A stretch of DNA of 64,000 bases from Gallionellaceae bacterium (GTDB lineage Bacteria; Pseudomonadota; Gammaproteobacteria; Burkholderiales; Thiobacillaceae): NCBI GenBank assembly GCA_028714875.1, contig JAQTLN010000006.1:62001-126000 (forward strand). Direction: 5' to 3'. Positions 57,613-64,000 of the stretch are shown here, one piece after another. Every line of letters starts with the position of its first letter. The stretch's first letter is position 1. Below the pieces are notes generated by a model, which was not told the DNA's origin, searched no databases, and was given only the letters and a program-made list of their open reading frames with translations. Made by a program: the position numbers and the translations under genes.

Positions 57613-58637
57613 GAAGGATTCCTTTTTTTGAAGATGGAACGGGTGACGTAGGCGCCGTCTTCCACCCCCAGCACCTCGATGATTTCGTCCGGGCCGCGCA
57701 TCCCGCCCACGCGGGCGGCCTGAACGACGAAACGGAAGACGGCGGCGATCTGGGCGCGCAGGGCCGGAAGCGGCCAGCCGGCCGCCTCCGGCGCCATGCG
57801 CACCATGTTTTCCAGGCGGGCCAGCGCCATGAAGGCACTGTTCGCGTGCAGCGAACACGCCCCACCGGAGTGGCCGGTATTGAAGGCATCCACCAGGTCG
57901 AACGCTTCATAGCCGCGCACCTCGCCCACCAGAATGCGATCAGGACGGAAGCGCAGACCCAGACGGACCAGCTCGCGCGTGGAGACGCCCTTGTGCAAGT
58001 TGGACTCGAAGCTCACATAGTTGGGCGCGCGCACGATCAACTCGGCCGTATCTTCAATGGTGATGATCCGGTCGCTGTCAGGCATGGCCGCGACAAGCGC
58101 ATTCAGGAGCATGGTCTTGCCGCTTGATGTGCTGCCCCCGATCAGCGTGGTCTGTCGGGATTCCACCGCCCAAACTAAAAACTGCATCAGGGCTTCCCCA
58201 CCCTGGGCTGTCTCAGCATCATCGGGCCGGGCAATGGGTGAATATCCACTCGCGGGCCAGGCCGGCGAGAAGGCACCCTGTTCCAGATAGTCCGACAAGG
58301 TAAGCTGCTGTCGCGCATGTTTGCGTATGGACAGGCAAGCACCGTTCACGGCCACCGGCGGCAATGCCGCCGCGATACGCAATCCCGGCATCCGAAGATC
58401 GAGGGTCAATGCCTCATCCTTGTGGCAGGACGCCGCCAGCGCCTTGATGGCCGCCCGCACTACCGTCTCGGAAAGGATGATGTCGGTCTTAGTCATGACG
58501 CCCCGGCGCTCCACCCAGATGTTGTTCGCCTGGTTGACCATGATTTCATTGACGGAGGGGTCTTCCATGAGCGGCACCAGTGGCGCCAGATGGGCGCGCG
58601 CCACGCGGATGGCCTGCTCTTCCAGGGCGCGGCTCAT
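57609..58637 (-). CDS. virB11: VirB11 ATPase
   Basis: 342 aa traffic ATPase of the PulE/VirB11 family. Walker A GGSTSSGKT at about 169-177, then IITIEDTAELIVRAPNYVSF, RFRPDRILVGEVRG and GHSGGACSLHANSA. It gates pilus and DNA transfer. Start by ATGA overlap with virB1 stop; the longer upstream frame overlaps virB1. Its own stop overlaps the virB2 start. Confidence 0.93.
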   Translation of the reverse strand: MSRALEEQAIRVARAHLAPLVPLMEDPSVNEIMVNQANNIWVERRGVMTKTDIILSETVVRAAIKALAASCHKDEALTLDLRMPGLRIAAALPPVAVNGACLSIRKHARQQLTLSDYLEQGAFSPAWPASGYSPIARPDDAETAQGGEALMQFLVWAVESRQTTLIGGSTSSGKTMLLNALVAAMPDSDRIITIEDTAELIVRAPNYVSFESNLHKGVSTRELVRLGLRFRPDRILVGEVRGYEAFDLVDAFNTGHSGGACSLHANSAFMALARLENMVRMAPEAAGWPLPALRAQIAAVFRFVVQAARVGGMRGPDEIIEVLGVEDGAYVTRSIFKKRNPS

Positions 58638-59107
58638 CCTTGCTTCTCCGCGTGCTCGCGAATCCGCCGGAACGCGGCAGCCACCTTGTTCGCATACCAT
58701 GCCCGCCGGCGCCGGCAATCCGCGCCTTTGAGGCTCGTGCAGGCCGCGTTATAGGCGCCGACCGCCTCCCAGGTCGCGCCATAGCGCGCAAACAGATCGG
58801 CCAGTATCCATGCGCCTACATGCACATTGACGCAGGGCTCCAGCAAGCGCTTGGCATCGATTCCGTACTGGCCCAACTTCGGCAGCCAGCGAGAGTTGAT
58901 CTGCATCAGGCCGATGTCGATGGAACGTGTGCGCTCGGCGTGCCCGCTGTTCACGGCCGTCGGTCTCCCCGACGACTCAACATCGGCGATCGCATAGAGC
59001 AGCCAGGGATGGATGTCGTAACGCTGGCCCGCCGCCACGAAACAATCCCCGGCCGCTGCCGACGTGGCGATCAGGAACACCAGAAAGGAAAAAGCGAATC
59101 TCGTCAT
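58634..59107 (-). CDS. virB1: VirB1-type lytic transglycosylase
   Basis: 157 aa with a signal peptide (FAFSFLVFLIATSAAAG) and an SLT domain: YAIADVESSGRP with the catalytic glutamate, then IDIGLMQINSRWLPKLGQYG, WEAVGAYNAAC. It opens the peptidoglycan for the secretion channel. First gene of the minus-strand virB operon; a terminator-like hairpin lies in its leader. Confidence 0.9.
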   Translation of the reverse strand: MTRFAFSFLVFLIATSAAAGDCFVAAGQRYDIHPWLLYAIADVESSGRPTAVNSGHAERTRSIDIGLMQINSRWLPKLGQYGIDAKRLLEPCVNVHVGAWILADLFARYGATWEAVGAYNAACTSLKGADCRRRRAWYANKVAAAFRRIREHAEKQG

Positions 59108-59120
59108 TCGTCCACGCAAG

Positions 59121-59163
59121 GTAAAAAAGGTGTCCGTCGCCTGGGAGGAGACGCGACGGACAC
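59121..59163 (-). terminator. Terminator or attenuator in the virB operon leader
   Basis: On the minus strand GTGTCCGTCGC and GCGACGGACAC form a perfect 11-bp stem with a 12-nt loop, followed by CTTTTTTAC. It lies 14 nt before the virB1 start, so it can end transcription before virB1. Confidence 0.68.
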
Positions 59164-59221
59164 GAAGCACAACTGCGGTGCCTAAATCAGGCGGAACGAA
59201 CGGTAGAGGGGAACGCAAGAA

Positions 59222-59271
59222 ATTTCCGCAATAAACCCCCGATACGATGCCAGGGGGTTTATTGCGGAAAT
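59222..59271. repeat. Perfect inverted repeat, left copy of a paired palindrome
   Basis: TTTCCGCAATAAACCCCC and its exact complement are separated by the 12-nt GATACGATGCCA; one more base pair extends it. The core CAATAAACCCCC-N12-GGGGGTTTATTG occurs again at 60718-60763 in inverted orientation, as shown by the loop. The stretch 59108-59466 holds no gene; a TATAGT at 59288 may be a promoter -10. Confidence 0.85.
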
Positions 59272-59466
59272 AAAAAACCAGAACTGCTATAGTGCGCGGT
59301 TTCGCGTAAAACTCGCATAACTAAAACAACAATAAAAACAGAGACTTGCGGCTAGATGCGCATTTCGTCGAGGCGCCGCCTGAAAATTATTTTTTAGGGC
59401 GCCTCCGCTCAAACGGTGATTAGGTACGGCGTACAGCCGTACAATTCCGCAAAAGAGGACCGCCCG

Positions 59467-59748
59467 ATGCCATCAGCCACCACCACAGCCCGACTCGAAG
59501 CCCGGATAAGCACAGATCTACATGCCATGCTTAAGCGAGCCGCTGAGATTCAGGGTCGCACCATGACCGACTTCGTGGTGTCCGCCGTGCAGGACGCCGC
59601 GAAGCAAGCCATCGAACAGGCCGAAGTCATCCGGCTGTCACTGGCCGACCAAGAGTGTTTCGCGCAGGCGCTTCTGTCTCCGCCACAACCTGCCGCCGCC
59701 CTGGAGCGCGCTTTTGCGCGCCGCCGAAAGCTGATGAGTGCTGAGTGA
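59467..59748 (+). CDS. tacA: DUF1778 antitoxin (TacA-like)
   Basis: 93 aa. N-terminal ribbon-helix-helix (TTARLEARISTDLHAMLKRA, GRTMTDFVVSAVQDA), then LSLADQECFAQALLSPP, the DUF1778 toxin-binding tail. It pairs with the GNAT toxin downstream, overlapping as GTGA. ATG 59467 is chosen because the family begins there. Binds and neutralises the acetyltransferase and its own promoter. Confidence 0.85.
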   Translation: MPSATTTARLEARISTDLHAMLKRAAEIQGRTMTDFVVSAVQDAAKQAIEQAEVIRLSLADQECFAQALLSPPQPAAALERAFARRRKLMSAE

Positions 59749-60251
59749 GTAGTACGCCGTTTCGTGTCACGCCACTCGATACAGGGCATGACCGCACACT
59801 GTTTAGTAGCGGTTCCGGGCCGCTGGACAGCTATTTCCAGAAACAGGTCACGCAAGACATTCGCCGAAGGGTAACGGCGTGCTTTGTTGCACTCACCTGT
59901 GAACAGCGCATCGCGGGCTACTACACCCTGGCATCGGCAAGCCTGTTGCTGTCCGATCTTCCCGCCAGCATTGGGAAGAAGCTGCCGCGCTACCCTACCG
60001 TGCCGACGGTGCGCATGGGGCGTCTGGCAGTAGACCAGAACTACAAGGGACAGGGCCTTGGTGGCGCGCTACTGGCGGATGCACTTGACCGCGCCATCCG
60101 CTCTGAAATCGCAGCCTTTGCCTTAATGGTCGACGCGAAGGATGAAGCGGCCGCAGCCTTCTATAGGCATCACGGCTTTATCGTATTGCCCAGCTCGCCG
60201 CTGGCGCTGTTCTTGCCGCTGGCGACAGCACGCACATCACCGTCCACCTGA
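59745..60251 (+). CDS. tacT: GNAT-fold acetyltransferase toxin (TacT-like)
   Basis: 168 aa beginning with GTG in a GTGA overlap. Acetyl-CoA motif QNYKGQGLGGALLADAL near residue 98, HGF at the end of the GNAT fold, and SGSGPLDSYFQKQVTQD, RRVTACFVALTCEQRIAGYY, familiar from TacT toxins that acetylate aminoacyl-tRNA. Here it sits between the two copies of the palindrome. Confidence 0.86.
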   Translation: MSSTPFRVTPLDTGHDRTLFSSGSGPLDSYFQKQVTQDIRRRVTACFVALTCEQRIAGYYTLASASLLLSDLPASIGKKLPRYPTVPTVRMGRLAVDQNYKGQGLGGALLADALDRAIRSEIAAFALMVDAKDEAAAAFYRHHGFIVLPSSPLALFLPLATARTSPST

Positions 60252-60476
60252 TTTGATGTGAGCCTGCGGCTGGGGTGTCTAGGGCCTAGACACTTTTCGG
60301 CGCCAGGCATTCGGCGGCTGGTATTTCCAACGGTTGGAAGGATTTCGGCGCCAGGGAGCCTGCGGTTTTGGTTTTCCACCGGGTGGAAAGATTCGGCGCC
60401 AGGCATTCGGCGGTTGATGTGTTACGGCCCGTAACGTTTACTGCCGCTAGGCATGCGTCTGTTATGCCTTCCAACG
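60250..60476. repeat. Tandem array, 48-bp period, each unit with its own palindrome
   Basis: Units start near 60250, 60298, 60346, 60394 and 60442. A shared part (CGGCGCCAGGCATTCGGCGG or variant) is followed by a palindrome that differs in each: GTGTCTAGG-G-CCTAGACAC, TTCCAAC-G-GTTGGAA, TTTCCACC-G-GGTGGAAA, GTTACGG-C-CCGTAAC. Palindrome centres are 48 bp apart (60284, 60332, about 60381, 60428). The last unit is degenerate. Both strands stay open in several frames because 48 is a multiple of 3, which yields spurious reading frames. Confidence 0.85.
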
Positions 60477-60562
60477 CCTCCATCCTCCCGACGACCTAAA
60501 AACGAGCAAAGGGGCGCCCGTGGGCGGCCGCTTTCAAGGGGAAGGGGCTTATCCAAAGGGCA

Positions 60563-60589
60563 CCCCCTCGCTAAAAATCCGCGAGGGGG
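60563..60589. repeat. Hairpin in gene-free stretch before the second palindrome
   Basis: CCCCCTCGC and GCGAGGGGG (9 bp) around TAAAAATCC. The stretch 60477-60717 has no convincing gene; it holds this hairpin and recurring AAAGGGCTTA-like words. Confidence 0.55.
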
Positions 60590-60717
60590 TTATCTAAAGG
60601 GCTTAATGGGAAACGGGAAAAAGCCTTAATGGTCAAAGGCTTAGATAAGGGGAAAGGGAAATGGCTTAACCCGAAAAGGCCGTCTGCCGCGCGAGCATAC
60701 CGTTTCTGGCGCAGTCT

Positions 60718-60763
60718 CGCCACAATAAACCCCCTGGCATCGTATCGGGGGTTTATTGTGGCG
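60718..60763. repeat. Perfect inverted repeat, right copy of a paired palindrome
   Basis: CGCCACAATAAACCCCC and its exact complement flank TGGCATCGTATC, the reverse complement of the loop in the left copy. It lies 55 nt before the first gene of the coupling-protein operon, so it may also act in its leader or terminator. Confidence 0.85.
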
Positions 60764-60817
60764 CGCGCATTTTTTCTTGGGCAGTCTCCGGCGTGTTGCC
60801 CTCTCTGGAGCAGAACC

Positions 60818-61147
60818 ATGTATCTGGCTCGCCTCACCAGCCCGAATTCCGTACTGCCGCTCATCGACACCCTCGTCGTCAAGAACCAACCGCGATCGTT
60901 GTTCGTGGTGGATGATCAAGTCCGCTCATGCCCTTCGGGCAGCCTGACTGAAAACCGCTACCTCAACAAAGAAGGCGCGGTCTATGTCGGAACCTACGAT
61001 GCCGGCGTGGACGCCAAGCAGCTTTATGAGGACATTCTGGCCTCTCTGCCGCAGAAGCAGCACTTGACCGGCCATAAGCTGGTGCTGGGGTGTACGCGAG
61101 ACGCTGGGAAGCGTATGGCGGCTTTCGTCCAGCCCGAGGCGGCGTGA
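60818..61147 (+). CDS. Hypothetical protein, 109 aa
   Basis: ATG follows CTCTCTGGAGCAGAACC, a leader reminiscent of the short leaders, though its second stem is weak. The product (YLARLTSPNSVLPLIDTLVV; VDDQVRSCPSGSL; GHKLVLGCTRDAGKRM) is probably a small alpha/beta domain. Coupled to the next gene by TGATG. Unknown family. Confidence 0.58.
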   Translation: MYLARLTSPNSVLPLIDTLVVKNQPRSLFVVDDQVRSCPSGSLTENRYLNKEGAVYVGTYDAGVDAKQLYEDILASLPQKQHLTGHKLVLGCTRDAGKRMAAFVQPEAA

Positions 61148-61557
61148 TGCAGGCAGTCGAAGAAGTGATGGATCGCATCTCCGAGCGCTTGGTGGCGCTC
61201 CACGCCGCGCGGTGGTTGCCCGTGCTGCACCGATGGCTGTCCCAGTACCGGGGTCTGTATGACGTGATCGCGGTGGACTCCGAATCGCCCGAGAGCCAAA
61301 TTCTTGCCTTGCTGGAGCAGATGGGTGCTCCTGTCGATGACGGCCATCTCGCGGCACGCCTGGCGTGCCTGGATTTCCTGACCTGGCGCGCCAGGCTGGA
61401 GAAACAACCTTGGAAACCGCTGGAGGTGCCCTTTCAGCAATTCTGGAATGAGGGGGTCGCCATCTGGCAATCCGACCGCGAATACCCGGAGCCGGCTGAA
61501 ACAGAACGCTGGCTGCTTGCCTGCATCAAGGAGATAGCCCCATGCCCTACCCTGTAG
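61147..61557 (+). CDS. Hypothetical protein of the coupling operon, 136 aa
   Basis: Helical soluble protein (QAVEEVMDRISERLVALHAA; LLEQMGAPVDDGHLAARLAC; ARLEKQPWKPLEVPFQQFW). Start by TGATG overlap. Its last 16 nt overlap the coupling-protein gene. A small gene here may be an accessory of the coupling protein; the family is not recognised. Confidence 0.58.
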   Translation: MQAVEEVMDRISERLVALHAARWLPVLHRWLSQYRGLYDVIAVDSESPESQILALLEQMGAPVDDGHLAARLACLDFLTWRARLEKQPWKPLEVPFQQFWNEGVAIWQSDREYPEPAETERWLLACIKEIAPCPTL

Positions 61558-63644
61558 AAAACCTGCTGCGCCGCCCTTATGAGCTGTACTCGGCCGTCGG
61601 CATGTCGAGTTTGGCGATGTCCACGGCGGCGCTATCCTTCGCCCGTATTCCCTTTGGCCCCAACCCACAAGAAGCCTTGCCGGTAGCGGCGTGCATTTGC
61701 GCCTATTCCGCCTGGCGCGCCTGGCAGGGCTGGCGCCTCGTGCGTTACAAGCGCGGATTGAGAAAACTCCCGCTCTTCCAGTTGGGTCTGGAAGAGATAC
61801 CGCATTCGACCAAGGCGTATTACACCGGCAAGGGCTTTCAGTGGGACGCGCGCCATGTTCAGCGCCTGGTCATGGCACGAGAGCCCCAGTTCGCGCATTT
61901 GTCCCGCCCCAGTTGGGCACATAAGAAGGCGCGGGCGCTTGAACTCAAAGCCGAGCAAGCCGGCAAGAATCTGCGCCAGCACACCAGCCGGGATACCTGG
62001 TGGAACCCGGCGCGCCCCCTGCCCCCTGTGGGTGGTAATCCCCTTCTTCATGCCGTGGGCCTCTGGGAAGGCGAGGAGGATGTCTGGTTCGACATGTCCG
62101 CCCGGGGAGGCCACACACTGGTACTGGGCACCACGGGGGTGGGCAAAACCCGCTTCCTGGAACTGCAAGTCACTCAGGACATTCGGCGCGGCGACACCAG
62201 CATCGTATTCGATCCGAAAGGCGATGCCGCCCTGCTCAAGCGCATGTACACGGAGGCGAAGCGGGCTGGACGCCTGGATCGCTTCTATGTGTTCCACCTG
62301 GGTTTCCCGGAACTGTCCGCGCGCTACAACGGAATCGGCGACTTCAGCCGCGTCACCGAGATCGCGACACGCATCACCAATCAACTGCCGCAGGAGGGCG
62401 AAGGCGCGAACTTCGCCCAGTTCGTCTGGGGGTTCGTGAACTCGATGGGACGCGCCCTGGTGGCGCTGGGGCGCAAGGTGCGCTATGTGGACATCCTGCG
62501 CTATGCCTCTGACATCGAGCCCCTGGTCATGGATTACTGTGCCTTCTGGCTGGACCGGGAGCCTCTTGCAGCCGGCTGGCGCGAGGAGGTCGCTGCCAGG
62601 GAAATCGAGAAGAAGAACGTCGAGCGCGCCATGCAAAGCCGGTCGATGGACATCATCAAGCTCATCGACTACATCCGCGCCAAGGGCCTTTACGACCCCG
62701 TCGCGCACTCCCTGATCAAGATCATCAGCTTCGAGCAAAGCTTCTGGAACAAGCTGGTGGCTTCACTCATTCCCTTGCTGGAAAAGCTCACCACCGGGCA
62801 GGTGGCGGAACTACTCAACCCGGACTACGAGGATCCGGACGATCCCCGCCCGATTTTCGACTGGGAAGGCATCCTGCGCGGCGGTGGCATCGTCTATGTC
62901 GGCCTGGATTCGCTGTCCGATTACGAAGTGGCGGGCGCCGTGGGCAACTCGATGTTCTCGGACCTCACCAGTCTGGCCGGACGCATCTACAAGGATGTGC
63001 AAGCGGGTGGAGCCCCCATCGAAAAATGCAGCATCCACGCAGACGAATTCAACGAGTTGATCGGCGACGAGTTCGTGCCCCTCCTGAACAAGTCTCGTGG
63101 CGCGGGCTTTCAGGTCACCGTTTACACCCAGACCTGGTCGGACATCGAAGCACGCATCGGCAACAAGGCGAAGGCCGGACAGATCGGCGGCAACCTCAAT
63201 AGCCTATTCATGCTGCGGGTCAAAAATCCCGAAACGGCGGAGATCCTTACCAAGCAACTCGGCAAGGTATTTATCAACACCCTGACCCCGGTCACCGGGG
63301 CGAACGACAACAACAATCCCGAGGATTTCGACGAGTTCACCAGCAAAAACGAGGACCGCATCAACCGGCAGGAAGTGGATCTGCTGACTACGGCCGACCT
63401 CACCAGCCTGCCGAAAGGCCAGGCCTACGCTTACGTGGAGGGGAGCCTCCACAAACTGCGCCTACCCCTGCCGGACCCGGCCGATGAAGAAGCGATGCCG
63501 GAAAGCATCGCTCATATGGTGCGCGAGATGGCGCGGCGGTACGACATCGACAAATTCGAGACCGGTGCCTTTGAAGGCTTGGCTGCGCCAGATCCAGGCG
63601 AGGAGCATGGCGTGACCGTGGAAGGAAAAGGCTGTGGCTGGTAA
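61542..63644 (+). CDS. traD: TraD-type coupling protein (SXT/TOL-like)
   Basis: 700 aa. Two hydrophobic N-terminal helices, then a FtsK/VirD4-type ATPase: Walker A GTTGVGKT at 196-203, SIVFDPKGDAALLKRM, and a later SIHADEFNELIGDEFVPLLN. The opening NLLRRPYELYSA and NLNSLFMLRVKNPETAEILT recall the SXT/TOL branch of TraD. It brings the relaxosome to the channel. Starts inside the preceding gene and overlaps the next. Confidence 0.88.
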   Translation: MPYPVENLLRRPYELYSAVGMSSLAMSTAALSFARIPFGPNPQEALPVAACICAYSAWRAWQGWRLVRYKRGLRKLPLFQLGLEEIPHSTKAYYTGKGFQWDARHVQRLVMAREPQFAHLSRPSWAHKKARALELKAEQAGKNLRQHTSRDTWWNPARPLPPVGGNPLLHAVGLWEGEEDVWFDMSARGGHTLVLGTTGVGKTRFLELQVTQDIRRGDTSIVFDPKGDAALLKRMYTEAKRAGRLDRFYVFHLGFPELSARYNGIGDFSRVTEIATRITNQLPQEGEGANFAQFVWGFVNSMGRALVALGRKVRYVDILRYASDIEPLVMDYCAFWLDREPLAAGWREEVAAREIEKKNVERAMQSRSMDIIKLIDYIRAKGLYDPVAHSLIKIISFEQSFWNKLVASLIPLLEKLTTGQVAELLNPDYEDPDDPRPIFDWEGILRGGGIVYVGLDSLSDYEVAGAVGNSMFSDLTSLAGRIYKDVQAGGAPIEKCSIHADEFNELIGDEFVPLLNKSRGAGFQVTVYTQTWSDIEARIGNKAKAGQIGGNLNSLFMLRVKNPETAEILTKQLGKVFINTLTPVTGANDNNNPEDFDEFTSKNEDRINRQEVDLLTTADLTSLPKGQAYAYVEGSLHKLRLPLPDPADEEAMPESIAHMVREMARRYDIDKFETGAFEGLAAPDPGEEHGVTVEGKGCGW

Positions 63645-64000
63645 GCAGAGCACACCAGATCCAAATCCATTCGGGTTTTTCTTCGCGCCCCTGCGCTTCG
63701 CCATCTGGCTGGTGCTGACCTGCTGCGGCCTGGCGTTGTTGTCCCTCGTCATGCAGATCGCGGTGGCCAAACTGGCCTGGCCACCAGGTCAGGGGCAAGA
63801 CAGGATGCATGCCCTGGCTCGGGCCGAGGCACTGCATCTCGGCCTGGCGGATAACGCGATGTCCTATCGCATCGGTCGGCATCTCGCCGAAAGCATTTAT
63901 GCCCTGGAATTCCGCGCGACCGGCCTGCATCGGGTGGTGGTGGAACATCGCCCTTTACCAGTCATCAGCAAACTGGCGGCGAACTTCGGTGAAGAAATCC
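63634..64000 (+). CDS. DUF4400-type ICE membrane protein (3' end outside window)
   Basis: GTG at 63634 overlaps the traD end by 11 nt, with GAAGGAAAAG upstream. The visible 122 residues show a short N-terminus, one strong helix (LVLTCCGLALLSLVMQIAVA) and a soluble segment (MHALARAEALHLGLADN, YRIGRHLAESIYALEF) that fits DUF4400/PFL_4697 proteins of ICEs, found after traD. The remainder is cut off by the window end. Confidence 0.7.
   Translation, partial: MAGKQSTPDPNPFGFFFAPLRFAIWLVLTCCGLALLSLVMQIAVAKLAWPPGQGQDRMHALARAEALHLGLADNAMSYRIGRHLAESIYALEFRATGLHRVVVEHRPLPVISKLAANFGEEI

Noticed and set aside
60250-60476. CRISPR array
   Set aside because: The variable parts are palindromic and at fixed 48-bp steps without distinct spacers, and there are no cas genes.
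60170-60483. Minus-strand frames with 16-residue repeats (RRLPGAE and LAPKS types)
   Set aside because: They arise because the 48-bp array is a multiple of three and lacks stops. Conserved palindromes, not peptides, explain the pattern.

Overview
The window is a stretch of a conjugative mobile element, either an integrative and conjugative element (ICE) or a large plasmid, from a GC-rich proteobacterium. A beta- or gammaproteobacterial-type host is likely, but no housekeeping gene is present to fix the species. Evidence for the element: topoisomerase III, DUF3577 (STY4534-type) and DUF3275 proteins, a RadC-like protein and a SNF2-type helicase sit beside a complete VirB-type type IV secretion system (T4SS), a type IV pilus (T4P) locus, a TraD-type coupling protein and a DUF4400 membrane protein. 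Four toxin-antitoxin or serine-recombinase type stability functions and several DNA methyltransferases are interspersed. Most genes start with good Shine-Dalgarno (SD) sequences and many overlap as ATGA or TGATG.

Layout. 1-4.6 kb: the end of a cytosine methyltransferase, small hypotheticals and topB. 4.6-18 kb: an accessory/replication region on the plus strand with many small genes, each preceded by a structured leader. Two leader types are seen. One is a long motif of about 210 nt, in four clear copies plus one divergent copy. The other is a short two-hairpin leader whose second hairpin traps the SD; the same SD hairpin also ends the long motif. The arm sequences differ from gene to gene but stay complementary. 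18-28 kb: XerC-like recombinase, DUF1294 protein, KfrA-like coiled-coil protein, ASCH protein, serine resolvase, ParB-like protein, DUF3800 protein, adenine methylase, DUF5131 protein, SprT-like protease and a probably truncated TraB. 28-29.6 kb: a ParDE toxin-antitoxin pair and a secreted protein under another copy of the long leader.

29.6-50 kb, minus strand: one long, mostly overlapping gene chain running virB8-virB9-virB10, a VirB9-like/OmpA-like fusion, then T4P genes (TcpQ/PilL-like, secretin, PilO, assembly ATPase, PilR, pilin, PilT-type ATPase, minor pilins) and unknown secreted proteins. 50-51.1 kb: a plus-strand higBA pair and a membrane protein, lying inside the virB series. 51.1-59.1 kb, minus strand: virB1-virB11-virB2-virB3-virB4-virB5, three unknowns and virB6. 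59.2-60.8 kb: two inverted copies of a perfect palindrome flank a DUF1778/GNAT toxin-antitoxin pair and a 48-bp-period array of palindromes. This is the best candidate for a transfer origin or other cis-acting site. 60.8-64 kb, plus strand: two small genes, the coupling protein and the start of a DUF4400 gene.

How it works together: TraD and VirB1-VirB11 would move the DNA, the thin pilus would bring mating cells together, and topB, the helicase and the DUF3577 protein would maintain the DNA form. The addiction modules and KfrA-like protein would stabilise it. The leader family could set translation of the accessory genes as a group. All family assignments come from reading motifs by eye; no database search was possible.
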